Positions 1 through 6,124 of a stretch of DNA of 7,382 nt are shown here, piece by piece. The stretch is from NCBI GenBank assembly GCA_903864555.1, contig CAIPGJ010000257.1:1-7382 (forward strand). The letters are read 5' to 3'. The position numbers and the translations under genes are program-made. Each line of letters starts with the position of its first letter. Positions within the stretch are counted from its first letter, which is position 1. Under the pieces are notes generated by a model. The model was not told the DNA's origin, searched no databases, and saw only the letters and a list, made by a program, of their open reading frames with translations. The stretch is from an uncultured Pseudomonadota bacterium (lineage in GTDB: Bacteria > Pseudomonadota > Gammaproteobacteria > Burkholderiales > SG8-39).

Positions 1-356
1 ATCTCCTGAAAGGCTTCCCGGCGCAGGCTGGCCCTGGGCACCTGCCCCACCAGCACGATGAGTGGCAGCGCATCCTGCTGGGCGGTGTGAATGGCAATGG
101 CCACATTGCTGGCGCCGGGCCCGCGGCTCACCATGACCACACCGGGCCGGCGCGACAGGCGGGCATCGGCCAGGGCCATGAAGCCCGCACCCGCCTCGTG
201 GCGGCAGGTCACCACATCCAGCTGCGGAAAATCATGCAGGGCGTCGAGGATGCCCAGATAACTTTCCCCGGGCACCAGGAACACCCGGTCCACGCCGTTT
301 GCGGCCAGATTGGCGAGGAGCGCATGCGAAGAGGTGGCGAACTCAAGACGATTCAT
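1..356 (-). CDS. ThDP-dependent enzyme, acetolactate synthase-like, N-terminal part (runs off left edge)
   Basis: This is the first 118 residues of a thiamine-diphosphate enzyme of the acetolactate synthase/benzoylformate decarboxylase superfamily, read from the minus strand; the rest lies beyond the left edge. Visible are the family N-terminal pattern VFLVPGES (residues 25-32), the activating glutamate in RHEAGAG (Glu54), the GPGASN loop (79-84), and the VGQVPR...REAFQE stretch (103-118) typical of the Pyr domain. The ATG at 356 is preferred because GGGAAAG sits about 6-9 nt upstream; an in-frame ATG at 371 would add five residues but has a poorly spaced ribosome site. The C-terminal cofactor-binding domain is not visible, so the substrate cannot be assigned. 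It lies 89 nt downstream of the alpha/beta hydrolase stop and is probably co-transcribed with it. Family is confident; reaction is unknown. Confidence 0.9.
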   Translation of the reverse strand, partial: MNRLEFATSSHALLANLAANGVDRVFLVPGESYLGILDALHDFPQLDVVTCRHEAGAGFMALADARLSRRPGVVMVSRGPGASNVAIAIHTAQQDALPLIVLVGQVPRASLRREAFQE

Positions 357-445
357 GCATTGCTTTCCCATGTCATTCAGTGTTTCCTGCGGATGCAAGG
401 CGGACGTACACCATCGGCCCCGCCCGGCGTGCCGCCATCAAACCA

Positions 446-1288
446 TCACTCGTGGCAGGCGATCCCGTCATGCAGCCCGGCAAACTGCAGCAGCGTCGTG
501 GCACAGGCCGCCGGCGCGATGTTGCTCACCGTATGGTACTGGCAGGGAATGCGCACGATGGTCGAGTTGGGGATCTTGTGCTTCAGCGCATCCAGGTGCT
601 CATCGGTGGTGATGGGGCCCGCTGACGGAAACAGTCCCAGGAAAGGCGCTCTGATGCGCGGCAGATACGGCGTGGTGTCGTAAGTGCTGGCCCAAGTGTA
701 GAGCGCTGCCAGCACCTCGACGTCGGATTTTCCCATCTCGTCGGCACACCAGCGCAACAGACCCGGATCGGCATCCGGCGGAAAGCGTCGGCCGGCGGTG
801 GACGCCTCCGCCCAGGCGCGCACGCCCATGGCGCGCATGGCCTCGATGCGTGAGGGATAACCGAATGAGGACTTCGCGTTGTCCGGGCCGATGAGGTGAA
901 CCGGGGAGGACACCGCGCTCAAGGTGCGGATGCGCTGCGGGCACTCGGCTGCAAAGCCCATGCCCAGCATGCCACCCAGTGATTCGCCGCAGTAATGCAC
1001 CGACTCCACTCCCAGGTGATCAATCAGTCCGTTCATGTCTTCGATGAAGGGCCTCAGGCCGATATCGTTCTTCAGGTCGAAATCGCGCGAGGACTTGCCC
1101 AAACCGCGCAGATCCGTCCTCACCACCCTGTAGAAGCGGCTGAGATAAGGCACCCATGAGCGGAAGAACTCCGCGGACCGGGCGAAACCATGCTGCAGGA
1201 TCATCACGGGGGCGTTTTTCCACGGGTCGGTGAAATCATCCAGGCAATAGTGGATGGATGGTTTTCCCGTTCTTTCGAAATAAGGCAT
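446..1288 (-). CDS. alpha/beta-fold hydrolase (280 aa)
   Basis: This is a single-domain alpha/beta hydrolase of usual family length. The oxyanion-hole motif LQHGFARS lies at residues 31-38 and is followed by RTDLRGLGKSS (57-67), a strand and loop typical of haloperoxidase/C-C hydrolase-like members. The nucleophile elbow GESLGG (101-106) places the catalytic serine at 103. The C-terminal QYHTVS supplies the likely catalytic His252; the acid is probably Asp229 in ITTDEH. No signal peptide is seen, so it should be cytoplasmic. The ATG at 1288 is preceded by GGAG about 8 nt upstream. It sits between the SDR and ThDP genes in the same direction, which suggests hydrolysis of an ester, lactone or 1,3-dicarbonyl intermediate in a catabolic route. 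The substrate is inference; the fold and triad are visible. Confidence 0.92.
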   Translation of the reverse strand: MPYFERTGKPSIHYCLDDFTDPWKNAPVMILQHGFARSAEFFRSWVPYLSRFYRVVRTDLRGLGKSSRDFDLKNDIGLRPFIEDMNGLIDHLGVESVHYCGESLGGMLGMGFAAECPQRIRTLSAVSSPVHLIGPDNAKSSFGYPSRIEAMRAMGVRAWAEASTAGRRFPPDADPGLLRWCADEMGKSDVEVLAALYTWASTYDTTPYLPRIRAPFLGLFPSAGPITTDEHLDALKHKIPNSTIVRIPCQYHTVSNIAPAACATTLLQFAGLHDGIACHE

Positions 1289-1320
1289 GCGCTGTCTCCG
1301 TGAGGGTCGCGGTAGTGGAA

Positions 1321-1349
1321 CGTATGGGGCGTGTCAGCGTTTGGGGCGT
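1321..1349. repeat. two imperfect 12-nt direct repeats, 17-nt period
   Basis: CGTATGGGGCGT (1321-1332) and CGTTTGGGGCGT (1338-1349) differ at one position and are separated by GTCAG. The 17-nt period is not an exact number of helical turns. They lie in the 110-nt gap between the SDR stop and the hydrolase start, 33 nt upstream of the hydrolase ATG. They could be a binding site for an internal regulator, or chance in GC-rich DNA. Confidence 0.35.
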
Positions 1350-1398
1350 ATCAAACCTGTCGTGAGGCAGATCGACGGCGAGTCGTTGCCATACTGCG

Positions 1399-2178
1399 TC
1401 AATACTTGTTCTTGTGCATCCTGCCGCCATCGATGTTGATGACAGTCCCGCTGGTGTATCCGGCCAGGTCCGATGCCAGCAGGGCGACCTGGGCGGTGAC
1501 TTCCACCGGCTTGATGGTGCGCCCGAACGGCATGGACTTGGTGAGTTCCGGCCAGCGCTCCTCGTCGCCGAAGCGGTTCCTGGCATTCCTGCGCAAGGTC
1601 ATCATGAGCTTCTCGGTCATCACCGGTCCCGGATTGATGCCCACCACGCGCACGCCGTGGTCGGGAGCATCCGCGCCCAGCGCCTTGGTGAGCGCGATCA
1701 GGGACGCATTGCCGGTCGAACCGGCGATGTAGCCGGCGCGCATGCGTTCGCCGGCTATGCCGATGATGTTGATGATCACGCCGCGCCCACGCGCCTTCAT
1801 CAGCGTGTAATAGGCGCGCGTGAGGCTGATATAGCCGAACACCTTGAGATCCCAGTAACTGCGCCAGGTGGCATCATCCACCTCCTCGATGGACCCGTCG
1901 CGGATGGCGCCGGCATTGTTCACCAGGATGTCGATTTCGGGGAATTCAGCTGCCAGCGAGCGCATGGCCGCATCGGATGCCAGATCAGCCGAGCGCACCT
2001 GGACATCCACGGGGAATTGATCCGTGATTTTTTTCCGGGCCGCTTCGAGATCCGCGGCATCGCGAGCCACGATGATGACATTGCAGCCTTCGGCTGCGAG
2101 ATGCTCGGCGATGGCGTACCCGATGCCCTTGGACCCGCCGGTGATAAGCGCAAGCCTGCCCTTGAGTCCGAGATCCAT
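1399..2178 (-). CDS. short-chain dehydrogenase/reductase-fold protein lacking the catalytic tetrad (259 aa)
   Basis: This Rossmann-fold SDR of classical length has an intact nucleotide-binding half: TGGSKGIG at residues 13-20, a conserved acidic patch, NNAG at 87-90 and NPGPV at 182-186. Its catalytic half is unusual. Ungapped alignment to classical SDRs (N-I-x-x through A-x-L) puts Gly140 at the Ser position, Gly153 at the Tyr position and Asn157 at the Lys position; Lys112 (LKVFG) replaces the structural Asn. A tyrosine exists only three residues earlier (Tyr150, in GYIAGSTGN). I recall an annotated SDR subfamily (PRK06125-like) with the same YIxGSxGN pattern, so this is a lineage trait and not decay. 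The start at 2178 is chosen over the upstream ATG at 2208 because AGGAGGAG lies 4 nt before it and the protein then begins in family register (MDLGLKGR). It is probably the first gene of the leftward run. It may use another mechanism, or bind nucleotide without being an oxidoreductase. Confidence 0.92.
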   Translation of the reverse strand: MDLGLKGRLALITGGSKGIGYAIAEHLAAEGCNVIIVARDAADLEAARKKITDQFPVDVQVRSADLASDAAMRSLAAEFPEIDILVNNAGAIRDGSIEEVDDATWRSYWDLKVFGYISLTRAYYTLMKARGRGVIINIIGIAGERMRAGYIAGSTGNASLIALTKALGADAPDHGVRVVGINPGPVMTEKLMMTLRRNARNRFGDEERWPELTKSMPFGRTIKPVEVTAQVALLASDLAGYTSGTVINIDGGRMHKNKY

Positions 2179-2182
2179 ATGA

Positions 2183-2190
2183 CTCCTCCT
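2183..2190 (-). promoter_or_regulatory. strong ribosome binding site that fixes the SDR start
   Basis: AGGAGGAG on the minus strand lies 4 nt upstream of the ATG at 2178, while the longer alternative start at 2208 has no comparable site. It is the strongest ribosome site in the leftward run, fitting a first gene. Confidence 0.8.
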
Positions 2191-2334
2191 GCAATGTAGT
2201 GCGATCATCGCCGGTTTAGTCCGGCTCCCAGATGCCGCCTGTCTTTCTTTTCAGCGCCATTATCCCAGATCAAGCCCGCCGGAATGGGCCGCGCAAAGTC
2301 CTATAATCGGCACACAAACCTCACGGGTGGCCGG
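2191..2334. promoter_or_regulatory. divergent intergenic region between SDR and methyltransferase
   Basis: This is the only place in the left half where transcription of both strands can begin. Rightward, a perfect TATAAT occurs at 2302-2307, which would start RNA near 2314, about 20 nt before the chosen methyltransferase ATG; no good -35 hexamer is seen 16-18 nt upstream. Leftward, GATAAT (plus-strand ATTATC, 2259-2264) is a weaker -10 candidate, also without a clear -35. A dyad, GCCGG-TTTAGT-CCGGC (2210-2225), lies between that candidate and the SDR gene and could be an operator. The promoter assignments rest on hexamer matches only. Confidence 0.4.
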
Positions 2335-3015
2335 ATGCTGGACAGGATCAGAAAATCGCTCGACAACACGCACGAGCGCGATGCCTTCGTGATCGGCGAA
2401 CTGCAGGCCCTGCCTCGCGACAGCCTGCTGCTCGACGCCGGCTGTGGCAGCCAGCGTTACCGCCCCCACTGCGCGCACCTGCGTTACAAGGCGCAGGATT
2501 TCGGCCAGGCCGGGACGGACGAGAAGGCCAGCATGGCAGCAACCACCAACTACCAGTACGGCCAGCTCGACTACGTCGGCGACATCTGGCAGATCGCCGA
2601 GGCAGATGCCCGCTTCGATGCCATCCTGTGCACCGAGGTGCTGGAGCACATCCCCTTTCCGATCGAAACCCTGCGCGAATTCGCCCGCCTGTTGAAGCCC
2701 GGCGGACGACTCATCCTCACCGCGCCCTCCAACTGCCTGCGCCACATGGATCCGTATTTCTTCTACAGCGGCTTCAGCGACCGCTTCTTCGAGCGCATGC
2801 TGAAAGACTCGGGCTTTCAGGTCAGTACCTTGCAGCCGGTGGGTGACTACTACCGCTGGCTGGCGGTGGAGATGGCCCGCACCGCCACCAGCCACTCCAT
2901 CCTGTCCAAGCTGATGCTGGCCCCGGCCTTCCTCTACTACTACCTCAAACGCCCGACCGAAGCCTCGGTGAACACGATGTGCATGGGTTATCACATCGTC
3001 GCGCAGCGGAACTGA
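2335..3015 (+). CDS. class I SAM-dependent methyltransferase, Methyltransf_11-like (226 aa)
   Basis: This is a class I S-adenosylmethionine methyltransferase. Motif I, LLLDAGCGSQRYR, spans residues 31-43 and binds the SAM amino-acid part; Asp55 (QDF) is the likely ribose-binding acid. Motif IV-like FDAILCTEVLEHI (94-106) and the post-motif LLKPGGRLILTAPS (119-132) are textbook. Motif I has GCGSQ in place of the commoner GCGTG. The C-terminus holds a hydrophobic, tyrosine-rich stretch (LMLAPAFLYYYL, 192-203), possibly for membrane or lipid contact. The start at 2335 (MLDRIRKSL) is preferred because the TATAAT at 2302-2307 lies inside the longer frame starting at 2284; that longer form would add 17 residues. 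The ribosome site is weak (GGTGG). The acceptor substrate is unknown; relatives often act on glycans, lipids or small metabolites. It has no same-strand neighbour and is probably monocistronic. Confidence 0.9.
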   Translation: MLDRIRKSLDNTHERDAFVIGELQALPRDSLLLDAGCGSQRYRPHCAHLRYKAQDFGQAGTDEKASMAATTNYQYGQLDYVGDIWQIAEADARFDAILCTEVLEHIPFPIETLREFARLLKPGGRLILTAPSNCLRHMDPYFFYSGFSDRFFERMLKDSGFQVSTLQPVGDYYRWLAVEMARTATSHSILSKLMLAPAFLYYYLKRPTEASVNTMCMGYHIVAQRN

Positions 3016-3027
3016 AACCGTCCTCCG

Positions 3028-5133
3028 TCAGAACTGCAGGTCTCTCGCATTGAATGCCCGCTCCGGCAGCCGGCCGAGGATGCGCGTCAGCACCGAATTC
3101 ATGCTGTCCGGGTCGTTGTCGAAACCGCCATGCGTGGCGCTGCGCGACAGGCTGCCGGGAGCGCCGGGCTCGCCTGCCATCACCACGCCCTTGCGGCCCT
3201 GCAGGCTGGCCTGCAGCAGGCCGTGCAGGCGTTCATCGGCCTGCAAATGGCGGCGGATGCCGAGCAAGGGCACCCCGCGCCAGGATTCGAAGGCATTGCT
3301 CACCAAGTAGAGCAATGACTTGCCATAGGGCCCCACACAGTCTTCGCATTCGGCGGCATCATCCAGCAGATACAGGCTGGGCCGCGGGCAGCGGCCGGCA
3401 TTGATCGCCGGCAGGATCAGGCTGCGGAACTGGTCGATGCGCATGGCAGGCGCGAGCAATTGCAGCGTCTTCCAGGCCAGCCCCAGGCTGGCCAGTGCCG
3501 GCACCGCATGGGCGGCGAGGATGGATCCGGCGCTGTGGGCGACGACGTGCAGTTCCCATTCGCCGCCTGCCCTGGCCACCGCGCCGGCGTGCGCACCACG
3601 ACCATGCCGCGCCGGTGCCGCCTTGCGGGCAGCGAGCCAGGCATCACGCGCCAGCTTGGCATGGCTGGCCACCAGGTTCATGGCGCCCTTGCTGCCGTCG
3701 GAGGCCAGCAGCGCGTTCTCCTTCATCTCCGACCACAGCGCGCTGCCGGGCAGCGCCAGCGTGAGTTCGAGCACGCGGTCGCGCGCCTCGCGCAGGTGCT
3801 CGAGGAAGCCGCCCCCGGCGCGCTCGTCGGCCGCAGTGAACTGGTCCTCCAGGATGTGTCGCACCGAGTTGAACCAGTCCGTCTCCCACATGATGTGCAA
3901 GGGGTAGATCTCGTTGGCCAGGCAGACATCGCGAAAGGCGACGATGCGCTTGGCCACGTCCTTCTCGCTGTTCAGCCCGCCATGCAGGTAGAGCATGACG
4001 CGGCGGCGCTGCCAGCCCAGGGTGCGCGCCGGAATGGTCTGCGTGAACAGGCGTTCCAGGTCCGCCTCGGTGGTCCAGTAGTTGCCCCGGTCCGACAACA
4101 GGCCGTTGTTGCCGATGTCGATGACGTAGGGGCGGATCTCGTTCAGGGGGATGGCATCGCCGGCGCGGAAAGCCCCGGCCAGGGTGTCGCTGGCGCCGGC
4201 GGCCCACAGGTCGGCGTTGACCGGCACGCCCAATTGCGCCACCCACACATCGGTGGCATGCAGCATGAAGTCCTCATAGGGCAGCAGGGCAAAGCCGCCG
4301 GCACCCCATTCGGTGCCCCAGGAGTTCTGCACCACGAAACCCTGCGCCGTGTAGCCCACCAGCGCCACGGCATGGCCGCTGTCGGCACGGCCCTTGCGCT
4401 GGATCACCGGCAGCGTCAGCCCGCCCCGCCCGCGGCCGGACCCTTTCGTGCCCGTCACCATCACGCTGATGGGGCCGGGAACATCCCAGCCCTCATGCAC
4501 CATCAGCGTGGCATACACCGCTCCGGTTTCGGCGAGTGCGGCATGCACGTCGCGCACATGGCGAAAATCCACACGGTAGTAGGCGCCGCCCGGCACGCGC
4601 ATGGCCTCGTCGGCACGCGCCTGGTCGAAGTGACTGGCGCCATGCAGATCATCCGGCCAGCCGGACTGGCTGCACACGCCGTGGCGCGACCAGGCCTTCA
4701 TCGCCCCACGGGCCGATGAGCCCTCATAGGCCTCGCCCGGCCATTCATCGTAGCGGCGCGCCAGTTCGTAGAGCATGCGCGGGCTGACCTGGACGTGGGG
4801 CGACGCAGCCCCACCCCGCACCGGACGCTGATGCAGCAGGTAGTTGATCACCGCAGCCAGTGCGAAGCCGGTGCAGGCGCCTTCACTGCCCTGGTTGAGC
4901 ACTTCAGGCACGCGGGCACAGTTCACCAACTGGTCAGGCAGCGCTGCCAGGGTCGGCTGGTAAGTCCAGTCGCGCAGGTCGATGCGGTCGGGAAAGACAT
5001 CCAGCTTGCGGCCCATGCGGGCACCGGCATCGGCCGGGCCTTGTGCCGGCATCCGGGGACGCTTCATGGCGGGCTGTGCTGTGACGATGCGCTTCCCGGC
5101 CTTGCGCCGGGGTGCTGCCATTGCAGAAACCAT
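3028..5133 (-). CDS. papain-like C1 cysteine peptidase fused to alpha/beta serine hydrolase (701 aa)
   Basis: This two-domain protein carries two apparently complete active sites. The first domain (about residues 45-300) is papain-fold: FPDRIDLRDW (47-56) opens the domain as in bacterial C1 peptidases without a long propeptide; NQGSEGACTGFA (80-91) gives the oxyanion Gln81 and nucleophile Cys87; SGHAVALVGY (252-261) gives His254; and QNSWGTEWG (269-277) gives Asn270. A glycine-rich loop (228-238) precedes the histidine. The second domain (about 375-680) is alpha/beta hydrolase: MLYLHGG (380-386) is the oxyanion strand, VVAHSAGS (530-537) is the nucleophile elbow with Ser534, Asp591/592 (LYLLDD) is the likely acid, and His668 (SATHGG) the likely base. 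The first 44 residues are basic and proline-rich with no hydrophobic core, so no Sec signal is visible and the protein is probably cytoplasmic. GGGAGGG lies 4 nt before the ATG at 5133, supporting this start. It has no same-strand partner. Substrates are unknown; databases probably label it 'C1 family peptidase'. Confidence 0.92.
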   Translation of the reverse strand: MVSAMAAPRRKAGKRIVTAQPAMKRPRMPAQGPADAGARMGRKLDVFPDRIDLRDWTYQPTLAALPDQLVNCARVPEVLNQGSEGACTGFALAAVINYLLHQRPVRGGAASPHVQVSPRMLYELARRYDEWPGEAYEGSSARGAMKAWSRHGVCSQSGWPDDLHGASHFDQARADEAMRVPGGAYYRVDFRHVRDVHAALAETGAVYATLMVHEGWDVPGPISVMVTGTKGSGRGRGGLTLPVIQRKGRADSGHAVALVGYTAQGFVVQNSWGTEWGAGGFALLPYEDFMLHATDVWVAQLGVPVNADLWAAGASDTLAGAFRAGDAIPLNEIRPYVIDIGNNGLLSDRGNYWTTEADLERLFTQTIPARTLGWQRRRVMLYLHGGLNSEKDVAKRIVAFRDVCLANEIYPLHIMWETDWFNSVRHILEDQFTAADERAGGGFLEHLREARDRVLELTLALPGSALWSEMKENALLASDGSKGAMNLVASHAKLARDAWLAARKAAPARHGRGAHAGAVARAGGEWELHVVAHSAGSILAAHAVPALASLGLAWKTLQLLAPAMRIDQFRSLILPAINAGRCPRPSLYLLDDAAECEDCVGPYGKSLLYLVSNAFESWRGVPLLGIRRHLQADERLHGLLQASLQGRKGVVMAGEPGAPGSLSRSATHGGFDNDPDSMNSVLTRILGRLPERAFNARDLQF

Positions 5134-5137
5134 GGAA

Positions 5138-5144
5138 CCCTCCC
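5138..5144 (-). promoter_or_regulatory. ribosome binding site of the peptidase-hydrolase gene
   Basis: GGGAGGG on the minus strand lies 4 nt before the ATG at 5133. It supports the first ATG over the in-frame ATG four codons later (5121). Confidence 0.7.
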
Positions 5145-5546
5145 GCTCAATGGTGATGCGTTGAAGACCTCCGCTGCAGGAAGCGCCGCCACGCGTGCAG
5201 GGCCCCTGCGGGAGCAGCGATATTAAATCTTGAATGGGCAGCCTGCCAGCGCCGTGGGGAAGGCGGATTCTTGAAAATGCTGATGGTTCACCCTGTCTTT
5301 CTGATCACATTCCTTTCCTTTACCTAATAATCAATGGATATATCGCACAGAATTGATCATAATCATGCGGCCGGAAAACCACGCCACCCCACTTGGAAAG
5401 TAAGCCGTGGAGCCCCCCGGCAAGGGCCATTCCCCACCCCTTCGGCACCACCGTATCCGGGAAATTGTTCAAGAACGTCGGTAAGGCCCGCGCGGAATAG
5501 CCCCAGGCAGGCGATGCGGATCGGAAGACCGCAACAGAAACGACAA
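5145..5546. other. gene-poor intergenic stretch with an AT-rich island
   Basis: No open frame here looks like protein: a 90-residue plus-strand frame at 5334-5606 and a 63-residue minus-strand frame at 5363-5554 have proline- and arginine- or glycine- and cysteine-rich compositions, no motif and no fitting ribosome site, and both run into the hairpin at 5547-5574. The block at about 5285-5365 is markedly AT-rich against its surroundings (for example TAATAATCAATGGATATAT) and includes a near-palindrome, ATTGATCATAAT. This is where the leftward promoter of the peptidase gene is most likely, but I could not find a -35/-10 pair with good spacing. Confidence 0.5.
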
Positions 5547-5574
5547 ACGCCCATCCCGTGCCCGGGATGGGCGT
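5547..5574 (-). terminator. 12-bp perfect hairpin, probable Rho-independent terminator facing left
   Basis: Positions 5547-5558 and 5563-5574 form a perfect 12-bp inverted repeat (ACGCCCATCCCG and its complement) with a 4-nt loop. On the minus strand the stem is followed by TTGTCGTTTCTGTTG, a fairly U-rich tail. On the plus strand no T tract follows. The orientation therefore fits termination of a leftward transcript, yet no convincing leftward gene lies immediately to the right. Confidence 0.65.
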
Positions 5575-5583
5575 CGCCAGGTG

Positions 5584-5605
5584 ACCATCAGGTAACCATC
5601 AGGTA
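5584..5605. repeat. tandem 11-nt duplication
   Basis: ACCATCAGGTA occurs twice back to back (5584-5594 and 5595-5605), and a partial copy of its left flank (GGTGACCATC) recurs at 5828-5837. It lies ten bases to the right of the terminator hairpin. It is probably a slippage duplication; function unknown. Confidence 0.6.
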
Positions 5606-5990
5606 AGGGCGGGCAAGCGACTCCAGTAGCGGCGGCGGCCCTTGCTACAGCGTTGGATTTGCAGGTTGCGGTTTTTGCTCTGAGGCTTTGCGGGCCTGGC
5701 GCAGTGACTTTTCGTGGCTGGCCGCACCGCGCCTTTGCGCGCCTCTCCGGCCTTGCTCCCTTTCGGCCTGCATGGCGGCCTCACCAATAGCGCCTTGCGG
5801 GCAGGGGCGGGGCCGCATCCCGGGACCCTGGTGACCATCGATTTGTCCGGCGCCGCCGCCCACTGCGGTGCCCAATTCATCTCTCAGACCCGAACTGCCG
5901 CCGGCAGCACGGGAGCCCGACCCGACCTTGTCCCTGGCGCGCACAACCTCCTTGAATCCGCCACATCAGAAGGAGGTCTTTCAGTCTTCC
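5606..5990. other. GC-rich block of uncertain coding status
   Basis: Long frames are open on both strands: minus 5645-5944 (99 residues, GTG start with GGAGG only 2 nt upstream), minus 5599-5880 (93 residues, very basic), and plus from 5714 in frame with the Bug gene. None shows a domain. The 99-residue minus frame is Glu/Arg/Gln/Ala-rich toward its end (EAAMQAEREQGRRG) and stops about 70 nt before the leftward terminator, so it is the best coding candidate, but I would not call it a gene. The basic minus-strand translation (for example ARPAKPQSKNRNLQ) looks like hypothetical entries I vaguely recall from Comamonadaceae genomes, which would fit a multicopy intergenic element; this is not verified. 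Confidence 0.3.
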
Positions 5991-6020
5991 TTGGGGACTT
6001 GTTCAGTCCTTCCCTATATT
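5991..6020 (+). promoter_or_regulatory. candidate promoter of the Bug receptor gene
   Basis: TATATT at 6015-6020 matches five of six bases of the sigma-70 -10 box. TTGGGG at 5991-5996 is a partial -35 with 18-nt spacing. Transcription would start near 6027 and leave a leader of roughly 95 nt before the gene. The local drop in GC supports a promoter; the -35 is weak. Confidence 0.35.
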
Positions 6021-6105
6021 ATTTGTGCCACACAGGGCAGCAGGCAGATTGCCTTGACCGTCTCGGTCAAATTCAGAATGAAGAACGAAAACAGCAGTCA
6101 CACCC

Positions 6106-6113
6106 AAAGGAGG
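6106..6113 (+). promoter_or_regulatory. strong ribosome binding site of the Bug receptor gene
   Basis: AAAGGAGG is a near-perfect anti-16S match. It lies 5 nt before an in-frame TTG (6119) and 11 nt before the ATG at 6125. Its spacing slightly favours the TTG, whereas start-codon preference favours the ATG; the choice changes the protein by two residues. It also rules out the long upstream extension of this frame. Confidence 0.75.
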
Positions 6114-6124
6114 ATGCCTTGAAC

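Noticed and set aside
87..683. Plus-strand open frame (198 residues) across the ThDP and hydrolase genes
   Set aside because: It spans two recognisable minus-strand genes and their gap and has no motif or ribosome site.
1414..2199. Plus-strand open frame (261 residues) opposite the SDR
   Set aside because: It is a mirror frame of a gene with unmistakable SDR motifs; its His/Asp/Gly-rich translation has no domain.
2179..2208. Longer SDR start adding ten residues
   Set aside because: The AGGAGGAG site lies inside this extension and directly before the internal ATG, and the extension does not fit the family N-terminus.
2260..2994. Minus-strand open frame (244 residues) opposite the methyltransferase
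   Set aside because: The plus strand carries all methyltransferase motifs; this antisense translation shows no fold signature.
3460..4719. Long plus-strand open frame (419 residues) opposite the peptidase-hydrolase
   Set aside because: It is antisense to a gene with clear domains and catalytic motifs, is rich in His/Arg/Gly/Gln as mirror frames of GC-rich genes are, and shows no motif.
5714..6124. In-frame upstream extension of the Bug receptor (137 residues)
   Set aside because: The composition is not protein-like, it would place the signal peptide inside the protein, and a strong ribosome site at 6106-6113 lies just before the internal starts.
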